Counted from the first letter of the stretch, positions 16,816 through 25,380 are shown. The stretch: DNA of 64,000 nt from Pseudomonas khavaziana (GCF_019145205.1 NZ_JAHSTT010000001.1:434001-498000); one strand, 5' to 3'. The notes: generated from the sequence alone by a model not told the origin. Numbers and translations are program-made.

Positions 16816-17540
16816 GTGAACCTAAAGCGAGTTTGTTGCCGGCCAACAGTTCACCGCTGGAAAAGGCTTTGGACCTGGGCTTCGGCACATTGCTTGAACG
16901 TGTCACGCCACCGTTTCCGGCGCTGATGAATCCACTTCAAACTCCAAGCGAATTCCTGCCTTACCTGGCCGCCGACCGCGGCGTCAGCGAATGGGATGCC
17001 GAGGCCAGCGAGGCGGAAAAGCGCCTGACCGTGGCGTTGTCCTGGCAGATCCAACGCCAGGCCGGTACGCCCAAGGCACTGAGTCATGCGGTGGAGTCAT
17101 TGGGTTTTACTCCCAACATCAGCGCCTGGTATCAGCAGCGCCCCTTGGGTGTGCCTTACACCTTCGACGTGCAGGCGATCATCGGGCGCAGTTGGTCCAG
17201 CGGTGATCACAACCGGCTGATCCGGCGTATCAATGCGGCCAAGAGTGAGCGCGACCAGGCGACGATTACCATCGTGCATGAGACCACCCAAGGCTTGCGT
17301 GTCGCTGCAGCAACGGATCCGGCACTGAGTATCAGTGACCATAGCCGACCCGGAGCCTTGCCCGAGGTGAAGCTACTAGGTTCCGTCTCCTTCAGCAGCG
17401 CTGCTCACAGACCCCTAAGCGATGGCGAGTTGCAGCTTGAGGGCGCGCTACCTGAATTCGGGCTTGCCGCCCGACTGAACAGTGCCGGGGTTGCCCGGCA
17501 CTACACCATTAACGATTACGACCTCAGGGCGCAGCCATGA
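16812..17540 (+). CDS. Tail protein I (baseplate-fibre adaptor)
   Basis: 242 residues from the ATG that overlaps the gene J stop. P2 gpI family: it attaches tail fibres to the baseplate wedge. Recognisable parts are LLPANSSPLEKALDLGFGTLL at the start and the core LPYLAADRGVSEWDAEASEAEK, then SWQIQRQAGTPKALSHAVESLG. The last third (about 150-242) is beta-rich and less conserved. The stop overlaps the next start by 4 bases. Confidence 0.9.
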   Translation: MSEPKASLLPANSSPLEKALDLGFGTLLERVTPPFPALMNPLQTPSEFLPYLAADRGVSEWDAEASEAEKRLTVALSWQIQRQAGTPKALSHAVESLGFTPNISAWYQQRPLGVPYTFDVQAIIGRSWSSGDHNRLIRRINAAKSERDQATITIVHETTQGLRVAAATDPALSISDHSRPGALPEVKLLGSVSFSSAAHRPLSDGELQLEGALPEFGLAARLNSAGVARHYTINDYDLRAQP

Positions 17541-18067
17541 CAGATGAAATCACGCGCCTGGTGCGCTTCACCTCCAAAGGTTTGGATGAAGTGCTGCAGG
17601 CAAAGAACCAGGGCCTCAAAGGCGAAATCACCCACATCGGCGCCGGCACCGGCCGCTACAACCCCGACGGCACGGAAGTGGCCTTGCGTGACGAGCGTCA
17701 ACGGGTGGCCATCGTCGATTACGAAGACCTGGGCGAACGCCAACTCAGGATGGCCGCGCTGTTTGATGGCGACGGCGAGTATGAGATTGGCGAGTTCGGG
17801 TTTTACCTCGCCAGTGGGACGTTGCTGGCGGTGTATTCCGTGGCGGGCAAGTTGCTGACGTATAAAGCGGCGGCGGCGCGGGTGCTGCAGAAGTTTACGC
17901 TGGATGTTTCGCCGTTGCCGGCGGATAGCGTGACGATTGTGGTGGGGAGTGAGAACTTGAATGTGTTGTTGGCCGAGGAGATCGCAATCATGGCGGCGGC
18001 TTCGGTTGGCAATATGTCGAGGCATATGAATTTGATGTTTCGAGTTATGAATCTCGAAGCGAAGTAG
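17537..18067 (+). CDS. Tail-collar/fibre N-terminal protein (short form)
   Basis: 176 residues. It matches the N-terminal module of phage tail fibres that docks on gpI: EITRLVRFTSKGLDEVLQ, GEITHIGAGTGRYNPDG, IGEFGFYLASGTLLAVYS. Usual fibres continue for hundreds of residues with receptor-binding repeats; this one stops after the collar domain and a short helix (MAAASVGNMSRHMNLMFR). The receptor-binding part is presumably the next gene, so this fibre looks split into two polypeptides. Codon use is typical until about 17900 and becomes more AT-rich after it. Confidence 0.75.
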   Translation: MTDEITRLVRFTSKGLDEVLQAKNQGLKGEITHIGAGTGRYNPDGTEVALRDERQRVAIVDYEDLGERQLRMAALFDGDGEYEIGEFGFYLASGTLLAVYSVAGKLLTYKAAAARVLQKFTLDVSPLPADSVTIVVGSENLNVLLAEEIAIMAAASVGNMSRHMNLMFRVMNLEAK

Positions 18068-18114
18068 GAGCACTTAAAAAAGTGCCGGACGGATTACCTA
18101 ACAGGGAGTTGAAA

Positions 18115-18900
18115 ATGGGAATTGAAACGACTATTACGAAGGTTGTAGATGCGTGTAACCAACTTACGGAGACCGTGACAACCCAGATTGGGAAAATTAA
18201 TGCCCAAGTAGATGCTGTATCCAACCAGTTCACTGCGTGGCGCAGCAGTGTTCAGGCAAAAGATATTAACGGTCGTGCACTCTATAGTCAGGATATTGAT
18301 CTGACGGGGTTGCCGACGGACACGTTCTACCCAGTCTGGTGGACTATGCCAGGTAATGATAGCGGTGAGACTGAGGTCACGCTTTCTCGTATTTACAGCC
18401 GCGATGCTGGTCTGTGGCCGTTTGGACAAGGGATTGTCCACATAGCGGGGTTGAATCTGCAAATGGAAGGGTGTGGGCATCTATGGAGTGGAGATGGAAA
18501 CTACCTGACGGTAAAACGCATTTCGCAGACATACCGTGAAACCGTCCGTGGCATCAGTTTTGGGATGACCTGTATTGCCCGACACGTAACAGGCGTTAGA
18601 CCTTTGTACTTGAACCTGAAGGATGGGCAGATCATTCAGTCGTCCATACACTCTGGACTTTATCTACGCGGCGGGTTGAGCTACACCGTTAACAAATCGT
18701 TCCCCGGCGCCATCGGTTTTAGCCGCTTAGATGCCGAAGTGCCTATGGGCGAAAGTAGCCAAGGTGATTGGGAGATCCGTTGGTGCGTTCGTCCATATCG
18801 TCTTTCAGAGGCCGACGCAGTATTGGGCGCTACGTTGCCTGAAAAGCGCATGGCATACGCTTATGACAATGACAAAATCTACGCGATGAAGGGGGCGTAA
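18115..18900 (+). CDS. Tail fibre or receptor-binding protein of the tailocin
   Basis: 261 residues from the ATG at 18115, behind a GGGAG site. The first 55 residues form a helical coiled coil (TTITKVVDACNQLTETVTTQ, IGKINAQVDAVSNQ), a trimerisation stem. The rest is beta-rich with many aromatic residues (FYPVWWTMPGNDSGETEVTL). Composition is clearly less GC-rich than the baseplate genes, a common sign of exchange of specificity modules. It probably sets which related strains are killed. No domain name could be attached. Confidence 0.65.
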   Translation: MGIETTITKVVDACNQLTETVTTQIGKINAQVDAVSNQFTAWRSSVQAKDINGRALYSQDIDLTGLPTDTFYPVWWTMPGNDSGETEVTLSRIYSRDAGLWPFGQGIVHIAGLNLQMEGCGHLWSGDGNYLTVKRISQTYRETVRGISFGMTCIARHVTGVRPLYLNLKDGQIIQSSIHSGLYLRGGLSYTVNKSFPGAIGFSRLDAEVPMGESSQGDWEIRWCVRPYRLSEADAVLGATLPEKRMAYAYDNDKIYAMKGA

Positions 18901-19203
18901 ATGACTATTTCCATCAAGTCCGCAGTAACACCTGACGGCGAGCAGCTGATTAACATTCCTGCAGATCCCGAAATTCTCAAAAGTCTCGGTTTTTCCGCTG
19001 AGCAAGCGGCAGAACTGTGTAACGAGGCCGCTAAAGTCATTCAACTTGAAAATTCTATCGCTGCACGCCGCACGCTATATGTGACAGAAGCCGATCCTTT
19101 GTTTCTCGAGTGGCAATACGACGAAACCTCCGAAAAGGAAAAGGCCTGGCGTGACAAAGTCGCTGAAATCAAAGCGCTTTACCCCTTGCCTGATCGAATT
19201 TGA
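18901..19203 (+). CDS. Probable tail fibre assembly chaperone
   Basis: 100 residues, starting on the base after the fibre stop codon. The C-terminal part (DPLFLEWQYDETSEKEKAWRDKVAEIKALYP) is the W-x-D-KVAEIK pattern common in small proteins encoded right after phage tail fibres, which help fold or trimerise the fibre. There is no signal peptide. It shares the lower GC content of the fibre gene, so the two probably move together. Confidence 0.6.
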   Translation: MTISIKSAVTPDGEQLINIPADPEILKSLGFSAEQAAELCNEAAKVIQLENSIAARRTLYVTEADPLFLEWQYDETSEKEKAWRDKVAEIKALYPLPDRI

Positions 19204-19240
19204 CGCCCACCGCGAAAGCAGTTTTTTCGCCTCCCCCCAA

Positions 19241-19265
19241 AGCCCCTCCCGCAGGGGCTTTTTGC
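19241..19265 (+). terminator. Intrinsic terminator between fibre and sheath genes
   Basis: AGCCCC (19241-19246) and GGGGCT (19254-19259) followed by five T. It splits the cluster into a baseplate-fibre part and a sheath-tube-lysis part. Confidence 0.75.
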
Positions 19266-19290
19266 ATTTTCCACCCGGAGATTTCCACTC

Positions 19291-19464
19291 ATGCCCACCC
19301 GCCAAACCTACACCGTCCTCATCCCATTCCCCATCGGCAACGGCCATTGGTCCACCGCTGGCGAGGAACTGGAACTGCTCGACGTCGAAGCATCCGCCCT
19401 GCGCACCGCCGGCCGCCTGGAACTGACCAGCGTCCTCAACTCCACCCCCAAGAAGGCTGAATAA
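19291..19464 (+). CDS. Small conserved tail-cluster protein upstream of the sheath
   Basis: 57 residues (MPTRQTYTVLIPFPIGNGHW then STAGEELELLDVEASALRTA). CGGAG lies 10 bases before the ATG. The stop is 2 bases before the sheath start, so the two genes are almost certainly co-translated. Mu-like phages carry a small gene of unknown role in this position. No cysteine or hydrophobic helix. Confidence 0.65.
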   Translation: MPTRQTYTVLIPFPIGNGHWSTAGEELELLDVEASALRTAGRLELTSVLNSTPKKAE

Positions 19465-19466
19465 CC

Positions 19467-20633
19467 ATGGCAGAAGTCCTGAACTTCGAGCACAACGGCA
19501 TCACTGTAAATGCCACTGAATCCCCCGAGGCCATGGGCGGCCTTGGCGACAACGTGATCGGCCTGGTCGGCACTGCGCCGAATGCCCATGCATCGATCCC
19601 GAAAAACGCGCCGTTCCGCATCAATAGCTTCACCACCCAGGCGTTGCTGGACCCGACCGGTACCGAGTCGGGCACCTTGTTCCAGGCGGTGTACCAGATC
19701 CTCAAAGTGGTCAAGGTGCCGGTCTATGTCGTGATCGTCGAAGAGGGCGCCACCCCGGCTGATACCGTCAACAATGTGATCGGCGGTAACGACCCGGTCA
19801 CCGGTCGCAAGCTTGGCCTGGCTGCCCTGAGCAGCGTGCCTGAAGACCTGACCATCATCGGCGCCCCAGGCTTTACCGGCACCAAGGCCGTGGCCGGTGA
19901 GTTCGCCTCCTTCGGCAAGCGCATCAAGGCGCGTGTGGTACTGGATGGCAAGGATGCTTCGGTCGCAGACCAAGTTGCCTACAGCGGCGAGTTGGGCGGG
20001 GCTGACCTCGGTTTCGACCGTTGCCTGCTGGTGCACAACATGCCGTCGGTGTACTCCAAGGCCGCAAAGAAGAACGTGTTCCTGTCGCCGTCCTCGTTGG
20101 CCATCGCCGCACTGGCCAAGGTCAAGCAGTGGGAAAGCCCGGGCAACCAGGTGACCTTCGCCGAGGACGTTTCCCGCGTGGTCGAGTACAACATCCTCGA
20201 CACCTCCACCGAGGGCGACCTGCTCAACCGCCACGGCGTGAGCTACTACGCGCGCACCATCCTCGGCGGTTTCTCGTTGCTGGGTAACCGCTCCATCACC
20301 GGCAAGTTCATCAGCTACGTCGGCCTGGAAGATGCCATCAGCCGCAAGCTGGTCAAGGCCGGCCAGAAAGCCATGGCCAAGAACCTCACCAAGTCCTTCA
20401 TGGACCAGGAGGTCAAGCGCATCAACGACTGGCTGCAAACCCTGGTGGCCGACGAAACCATCCCTGGCGGCAGCGTATACCTGCATCCGGAACTGAACAG
20501 CGTCGAGAAGTACAAGAACGGTACCTGGTTCATCGTTATCGACTACGGCCGCTACGCGCCGAACGAACACATGGTTTATCAACTCAACGCCCGCGATGAA
20601 ATCATCGAGCAGTTCCTGGAGGACGTTCTCTAA
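19467..20633 (+). CDS. Contractile tail sheath protein
   Basis: 388 residues, P2 FI-like/R-pyocin sheath family. It forms the outer cylinder that contracts and drives the tube through the target envelope. Family features are the N-terminal strand (FEHNGITVNATESPEAMGGLG), GNVIGLVGTAPNA-type start (here DNVIGLVGTAPNA), the middle VPVYVVIVEEGATPADT, and the C-terminal handshake region (VYQLNARDEIIEQFLEDVL). The stop and the tube start share one base (TAATG), so tube synthesis is coupled. Confidence 0.95.
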   Translation: MAEVLNFEHNGITVNATESPEAMGGLGDNVIGLVGTAPNAHASIPKNAPFRINSFTTQALLDPTGTESGTLFQAVYQILKVVKVPVYVVIVEEGATPADTVNNVIGGNDPVTGRKLGLAALSSVPEDLTIIGAPGFTGTKAVAGEFASFGKRIKARVVLDGKDASVADQVAYSGELGGADLGFDRCLLVHNMPSVYSKAAKKNVFLSPSSLAIAALAKVKQWESPGNQVTFAEDVSRVVEYNILDTSTEGDLLNRHGVSYYARTILGGFSLLGNRSITGKFISYVGLEDAISRKLVKAGQKAMAKNLTKSFMDQEVKRINDWLQTLVADETIPGGSVYLHPELNSVEKYKNGTWFIVIDYGRYAPNEHMVYQLNARDEIIEQFLEDVL

Positions 20634-21139
20634 TGTTTACCAACCGAGTCAGACAGGCCATTGCGGCCACCCTTCAAGGCCTGCCGTTGTCCGCAACCGT
20701 GGAAGAGTTCACCCCGCCAAAGATCGAGTTCGACATGGAAGCCATGTCCGGCGGGCGCTTCATCGCCGAAGAAATGGCCAAGAGCGGCAAGGTGCTCAAT
20801 GCAACCCTGGTCCTCCAAGGTGCCGGCCCGGAAATCATGCTGGCCCTGGGCGTGCGCATGGGTGACGACATCCTGCTGAACGTGCGTGAAGCCGGCCAGG
20901 ACCAGGACGGCAAGACCTACTTCACCTACCACACCGTCGGCGGCAAGCTCAAATCCCTGGAGGAGGCGAAGCTGAAGATGGGCGACAAGGCGCTCACCAC
21001 GCTGGAACTGTCCTGCCGTACCTACAACCGTCTGGAAAATGGCATTTCGGTGATCGACATCGACGTGCGCACCCAGAAGTTCGTGCTCAACGGCGTCGAT
21101 ATTCTTGGCGATGCGCGCCGCGCCGTACTGATGCCGTAA
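20633..21139 (+). CDS. Major tail tube protein
   Basis: 168 residues, P2 FII-like. It stacks as hexamers to form the rigid inner tube that depolarises the target membrane in R-type bacteriocins. Recognisable features are FTNRVRQAIAATLQGLPLSA at the start, FDMEAMSGGRFIAEEM, and TLELSCRTYNRLENGISVIDI then NGVDILGDARRAVLMP at the end. It directly follows the sheath. A GC-rich stem-loop without a T-run lies right after the stop (21146-21167). Confidence 0.93.
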   Translation: MFTNRVRQAIAATLQGLPLSATVEEFTPPKIEFDMEAMSGGRFIAEEMAKSGKVLNATLVLQGAGPEIMLALGVRMGDDILLNVREAGQDQDGKTYFTYHTVGGKLKSLEEAKLKMGDKALTTLELSCRTYNRLENGISVIDIDVRTQKFVLNGVDILGDARRAVLMP

Positions 21140-21145
21140 AACCTC

Positions 21146-21167
21146 GGGGGCGGGCGTGCTCGCCCCC
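21146..21167 (+). other. GC-rich stem-loop after the tube gene
   Basis: GGGGGCG (21146-21152) pairs with CGCCCCC (21161-21167). There is no T-run, so it is more likely a 3'-end stabiliser or processing site for the abundant sheath-tube message than a terminator. Confidence 0.5.
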
Positions 21168-21190
21168 AAACTTCTCAAAGGAATTGCCCC

Positions 21191-21763
21191 ATGGCCTGGA
21201 TGCCACCGTTGCATATCCTGCTGGCCCCGATCACTGCCGATACCGGCGCGATGATCCAGCAGGTTCAACTCAAACCGTTGTTCTACGCCGCGCAAAAAGA
21301 CGCGCTGGCCCGGGCCGGTGATGACGAGGACGACCAGTTCTTTGAACTGGCGAAACTCGCCACCGGCCTGTCGGAAAAAGAGCTCGACCAGCTCAAGCGC
21401 CCGGATTATGTGAGCATTGCCCAGTACGTACATGAAATGTCGACGCGCCCGGCGTCGTTCTTCCTGGACGCACAGGATGCGACACCCCACGACCAACCCG
21501 TCCCGTTGCTATTGCCCTTGGAAGCAGCCGGCCTAACCCTGACCGAACTGTCCCTGGAAATGCCCGCCCTGCGCGCCACCAAAGTGATGAAAAAGCTTGC
21601 CACCAATAAAGAGCGCGCCGAGTTCATCACCGCCCACTGCACCGGGCTGATGATCCCTGACCTGGCCGGTTTGACCGTGCCGGACTGGACGGAACTGCAG
21701 GAGCGCATCGACGATTTTTTAAATCAACCGGCGGACTTCTTTCGCAGCGCGACATCGACGTAA
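21191..21763 (+). CDS. Tail assembly chaperone, unshifted product (gpE-like)
   Basis: 190 residues in the zero frame. It occupies the place of P2 gene E, just upstream of the tape measure. By analogy it coats the tape measure during tail assembly and is not in the finished particle. Typical is the C-terminal part LKMPALRATKVMKKL-like helix (here LEMPALRATKVMKKLATNKE) with MIPDLAGLTVPDWTELQERI. A heptanucleotide slippery site lies at 21715-21721, 15 codons before the stop. Confidence 0.8.
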   Translation: MAWMPPLHILLAPITADTGAMIQQVQLKPLFYAAQKDALARAGDDEDDQFFELAKLATGLSEKELDQLKRPDYVSIAQYVHEMSTRPASFFLDAQDATPHDQPVPLLLPLEAAGLTLTELSLEMPALRATKVMKKLATNKERAEFITAHCTGLMIPDLAGLTVPDWTELQERIDDFLNQPADFFRSATST

Positions 21764-21885
21764 TCCTCGATGTGGTGCCGCTGATCTACTCGGTCAATGA
21801 GGCGGAGATCCTCGACTGGGACGCCGGAAAAGCATTGCGCCGCTACGACATTGCGATCACTCGCCTTGGCGTTAAACAGGAGTAA
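21191..21885 (+). CDS. Tail assembly chaperone, -1 frameshift fusion (gpE+E'-like)
   Basis: At T-TTT-TTA (21715-21721) a -1 slip continues with AAA TCA ACC and reads KSTGGLLSQRDIDVILDVVP then LIYSVNEAEILDWDAGKALR to the TAA at 21883. The fusion has about 231 residues, 177 shared and 54 new. The extension has no start of its own and ends 6 bases before the tape measure, the arrangement of P2 E/E' and lambda G/GT. A stem ACATCGA/TCGATGT lies 30 bases downstream, further than the usual stimulator distance. Confidence 0.8.
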
Positions 21886-21890
21886 GCGGG

Positions 21891-23711
21891 ATGCAGGACA
21901 AGTATTCGCTCGCCTATGCCGTGGCCAGGAATGGCCGGGATGCGTTCGGCACTACAGACGGCGCACATGACGCCGATATCTTCAGCCTTGGCGCTTTGCC
22001 GGTTGGCAGCTCAACCCCACCAACAGGTCTGGCTGACTTGTCCGGGACAGTTGCCTCCCTCACTGACGCGACGCTGAAACTCGATGAGCTGGCTCTGTCG
22101 CTCGGCTCATTGCGTGAGGGTGTGGATTCTCTCGACACCGCCTTGTCGTCGCTCAGGGCGATTGCTGTGCGTTCGTCCAACATGGATGGGCGAACAGAAT
22201 CGAAGACGGTGGCTGAATCCGTTTCGACCACCTCAGAGGATTTGCGCCATACCCGCGAGGCCATGACGCTGGGCAGCGCACAGATAATCGATCTGGCAAG
22301 TGCGCTGCAGCATTCAGGCAGCCAGTTGAAGTTTGACAAAACGGCGACTTCGGAAAAGTCGATCAAGGCGCTGCGCGAGGAGTCCAGCGAAAGCGGCAAG
22401 CGTTTCTCTACGACCCTGGAGGCCACGCCGGTCTGGGGCGAAGCACTTTGGCTGAAAGCCAAAACGGGCCTGGTGGATAGTGTCAATGGCGCTGCTGCAG
22501 AGTCGCCGGCTCTGGCGGGCGCGGTTAAAACAGCGGGCGCCGTTACGCCGGTGTTTTCCGAATTTTTCTCCGGTTTGGGAGAAACGATAAAAACCCGCGT
22601 TGCAGGCAACGTGGTCGATGCGACGCTGGGTAAACTTCCGGGTGTTGGCAAGCTGTTCAAGGAGGGCGGTGCTGAAAAAGATAAGTCGTGCTGCTGTGCA
22701 ACGGCAACTCAGCACCCCATCGAAAGCCGCCGTTCGCGCTCGCCAGGTTCTCGCGGGAAAAAGAGCCATCGTCAGCCGAGGTCGCAAAAAAAGCAGGGGT
22801 CTCAACACACTCAGAACAGGCCGAAGAAACAACTGGTTGCACCGAAGACTGCCTCGACCAAACGATCACCCGCCCGCAAGAACGGCGGTGTGTTTGCGCG
22901 GATCCTAAACAGCCTCGAACGTGATGCAAAGGCATTGTTGCCTGCACCATTTTTAGGTTTCGATGCCGGTGGTCCGGCTCGACGGTTGCAACCTCGTGTG
23001 GCCGTGGCGAACCGTCGAAGCAAGAGCGGAACTGCGGGCCAGTCGCCAGCGAGCAGAGGTCCAGGGCTGATCGAAGCCTTAGAGCGCAAGCTCATCCACA
23101 TGCCTTCCGAAGGTCGGGTAGCGACCGCGCCACAGGCTCGCAACTTCAGTCGTGAACCTCTGCCGGGCCCGCTGAAGATGCCTGCCAATCCTTCGGGAGC
23201 AGTGAGCAAACTGGGGCTGGCGGGTGCTCGCCGCCTTGGCCCGATGAGGTACGCCGACACGGCGTTTGATGTGATTCAGGGCGTACGCACTGGCGACGTC
23301 AAGGCTGTCGGTACCGGTCTCAGCACCGCCGGTGGCGCCTGGGCGGGAGCGTCCGCCGGCGCCGCTCTCGGCACGTTGATTTTCCCTGGTGTCGGCACCG
23401 CAGTCGGCGGCGCCATCGGTGGATTGCTGGGCAGCGAAGCAGGCAGTTGGCTCGGTGAAAAACTGTTCAGCTCGAATGATCGCCTGCCCGCGCCCAATGC
23501 ACTGAGCAAGGAGCTCAACAGTGCCCGCACGGATAACGTCCAGGTCACGATTGCACCGAGTATCCAGATCACTGGCGTCAACCCTGCCGATGCCCAGCAG
23601 GTCGTCAATCAGGTGATCCAGGCCTTGCAATTCCAATGCATGCCCATGGTCACCGACTCCCTTGGCATCCGGCGCAACGCGGCACTGGCCGATCCTTCAG
23701 GAGGTGATTGA
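21891..23711 (+). CDS. Tail tape measure protein
   Basis: 606 residues, short for a tape measure, so a short tail is expected. The N-terminal third is rich in Ser/Asp/Leu helices (TLKLDELALSLGSLREGVDSL), the middle (about 260-330) is very basic and low-complexity (SRRSRSPGSRGKKSHRQPRSQ), and about 480-525 is a Gly/Ala-rich double hydrophobic stretch (GAWAGASAGAALGTLIFPGV). The last segment (VTIAPSIQITGVNPADAQQV) is a conserved end. By family role it sets tail length and may insert in the target membrane. Confidence 0.85.
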   Translation: MQDKYSLAYAVARNGRDAFGTTDGAHDADIFSLGALPVGSSTPPTGLADLSGTVASLTDATLKLDELALSLGSLREGVDSLDTALSSLRAIAVRSSNMDGRTESKTVAESVSTTSEDLRHTREAMTLGSAQIIDLASALQHSGSQLKFDKTATSEKSIKALREESSESGKRFSTTLEATPVWGEALWLKAKTGLVDSVNGAAAESPALAGAVKTAGAVTPVFSEFFSGLGETIKTRVAGNVVDATLGKLPGVGKLFKEGGAEKDKSCCCATATQHPIESRRSRSPGSRGKKSHRQPRSQKKQGSQHTQNRPKKQLVAPKTASTKRSPARKNGGVFARILNSLERDAKALLPAPFLGFDAGGPARRLQPRVAVANRRSKSGTAGQSPASRGPGLIEALERKLIHMPSEGRVATAPQARNFSREPLPGPLKMPANPSGAVSKLGLAGARRLGPMRYADTAFDVIQGVRTGDVKAVGTGLSTAGGAWAGASAGAALGTLIFPGVGTAVGGAIGGLLGSEAGSWLGEKLFSSNDRLPAPNALSKELNSARTDNVQVTIAPSIQITGVNPADAQQVVNQVIQALQFQCMPMVTDSLGIRRNAALADPSGGD

Positions 23712-24094
23712 TGCGACAACAAATGGTAATCGGCGACTTTATCTTTGGCTTGTCCCGGGGTTTTGCCTATTCGTCGTTGATCCGCAACAGCGACGGCGGC
23801 TGGAGTGACCTGGCGATTATTGCCAGCAAACCCCAGTCGCGGCAGAACGGCCAGAAGCTGGAAAAGCTCACGTTCAGCGGCACGGCCATGTACGCCATCG
23901 GCATGCAGCGCCTGGACGAACTGCGCGCACTGCAAGATGCGCGTGCGCCGTTGCCGCTGGTCGATGGCATCGGTCGTAACTGGGGCCTGTGGCGCATCAA
24001 CTCGGTGGTGGAAACCCAAAGCAACGTGATCGATGACGGCACCGCCATGGTCATGACCTGGACCCTGGAACTGGAGGAATTCGTCAATGCGTAG
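23711..24094 (+). CDS. Tail protein U-like (P2 gpU family)
   Basis: 127 residues from the ATG at 23711, which shares one base with the tape-measure stop and follows GGAGGTG. gpU-type features: QMVIGDFIFGLSRGFAYSSL, then LTFSGTAMYAIGMQRLDELR and WTLELEEFVNA. P2 gpU completes the tail end. The gene overlaps gpX by 8 bases, so U, X and D form a coupled block as in P2. Confidence 0.85.
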   Translation: MRQQMVIGDFIFGLSRGFAYSSLIRNSDGGWSDLAIIASKPQSRQNGQKLEKLTFSGTAMYAIGMQRLDELRALQDARAPLPLVDGIGRNWGLWRINSVVETQSNVIDDGTAMVMTWTLELEEFVNA

Positions 24095-24299
24095 AGTGCG
24101 AAGTATCGCCGGTGATTCGGTCAACCTGTTGCTCTATCGCGAGCTGGGACGTTGCGATGACACGGCGGAAGAAACCCTCTGGCGCTCGAACCCCGAACTG
24201 GCTGAATACGGTCCGGTATTGCCGGCCGGAGTATGGGTGATCGTGCCCGAGATGCAAGCCAGGCCGGCGGCAGTGCGTCCCGTGCTGGCGTGGGATTAA
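24087..24299 (+). CDS. Tail protein X (LysM-like)
   Basis: 70 residues, P2 gpX family: RSIAGDSVNLLLYRELGRCD, then TLWRSNPELAEYGPVLPAGV and WVIVPEM. The LysM-like fold is thought to bind peptidoglycan or the tail tube end. It starts inside the end of the gpU-like gene and is followed by gpD after 9 bases. Confidence 0.88.
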   Translation: MRRVRSIAGDSVNLLLYRELGRCDDTAEETLWRSNPELAEYGPVLPAGVWVIVPEMQARPAAVRPVLAWD

Positions 24300-24308
24300 G
24301 GAGGCTGC

Positions 24309-25319
24309 ATGGCACAGGGATTTACCCCGATCGTAGAGTTCTACGGCGCCAACGCGGCGCTGCTCAATCAACGCCTGATGCACTGGAGCCACATCGATGC
24401 TGGCGGTATCCAGACTGACCGCCTGGAATTGACCCTCAATATCGAAGGGCTGGACGGGTTGCCCAGCCTGAGTGGCAAGATCGGCCTGCGCGTCGGTTAC
24501 CAGGAAACCGGCTTGGTGGAAAAAGGCGAGTTTGTCGTCACCCAACGAACCCCAGTGTTGTTTCCGATGCGCCTGATGATCGTGGCCACGGCCGCGCCCT
24601 TCAGTGAGGTGGATAAGAGCGGGTACCGCCAGCGCCGCTCCGCCAGCCACGGGCCTACGACATTGGGGGCATTGTTTCGCCAACTGGTCAGCCGTCATGG
24701 TTTTTCACCGCGAGTGGCACCGACGCTGGACGGCATTGCGATTGCGCACATCGACCAGTCCAATGAAAGCGACATGGCCTTCATCACTCGCCTGGCCAAG
24801 CGCTACAACGCGGTCACCAAGCCGTTCAACGAACTCTATGTGCTGGCCGAGGCAGGGCAGGCCAAATCACTCTCCGGTCAGCTATTGCCGCCAGTGAAAT
24901 TATCGGTGACCGAGGACAACCGGCCCGGTGAGCACGCCTTCATTACCGCCAAGCTCGACGAAAAAGCCCGCTCCAAATACATGGGCAGCCGCGTCAGCTG
25001 GTGGGACGCCGCCGCCGGCAAGCAGCGCGTGGTCCAGGTAGGGATCGCCCCGTTCAAAACCTTGCGTCAGCGCTGCCAGAACGAAGCCGAAGCCCGCGCC
25101 GTGGCCGAAGGCGAACTGCGTCGGGTGGGCCGTGAAGGCTTGAAGCTGCAGATCGATTGTCCCGGTAACCCGTTGCTTGCTGCCGAAGGCTTGCTGGTGC
25201 TGGATGAGACCTGGCCTTCGTACATGCAGGGACGCTGGTCGATTACTCAAGTGACCCACGTTGGCGACCCGGCGACGGGGTATCGCAGTTCGATCATGGC
25301 CAGTGGGTTGGCGTCTTGA
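24309..25319 (+). CDS. Late control D/baseplate hub protein (gpD family)
   Basis: 336 residues, P2 gpD/T4 gp27-like. Despite the name it forms the baseplate hub that joins tube and spike. Recognisable: FTPIVEFYGANAALLNQRLM, then SYRQRRS-like segment (SGYRQRRSASHGPTTLGALF), FSPRVAPTLDGIAIAHIDQS and the end QGRWSITQVTHVGDPATGYR. A GGAGG site precedes the ATG. A 61-base gap with no gene separates it from the small gene at 25381. Confidence 0.9.
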   Translation: MAQGFTPIVEFYGANAALLNQRLMHWSHIDAGGIQTDRLELTLNIEGLDGLPSLSGKIGLRVGYQETGLVEKGEFVVTQRTPVLFPMRLMIVATAAPFSEVDKSGYRQRRSASHGPTTLGALFRQLVSRHGFSPRVAPTLDGIAIAHIDQSNESDMAFITRLAKRYNAVTKPFNELYVLAEAGQAKSLSGQLLPPVKLSVTEDNRPGEHAFITAKLDEKARSKYMGSRVSWWDAAAGKQRVVQVGIAPFKTLRQRCQNEAEARAVAEGELRRVGREGLKLQIDCPGNPLLAAEGLLVLDETWPSYMQGRWSITQVTHVGDPATGYRSSIMASGLAS

Positions 25320-25380
25320 TGGTTACCGCTGCGACATGTTGAAGCTCGCAAACGCCACTCGATTTCATGGAGAACAATGA

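Noticed and set aside
19308..20582. 424-codon frame opposite the sheath gene
   Set aside because: Antisense; the sheath protein is well supported.
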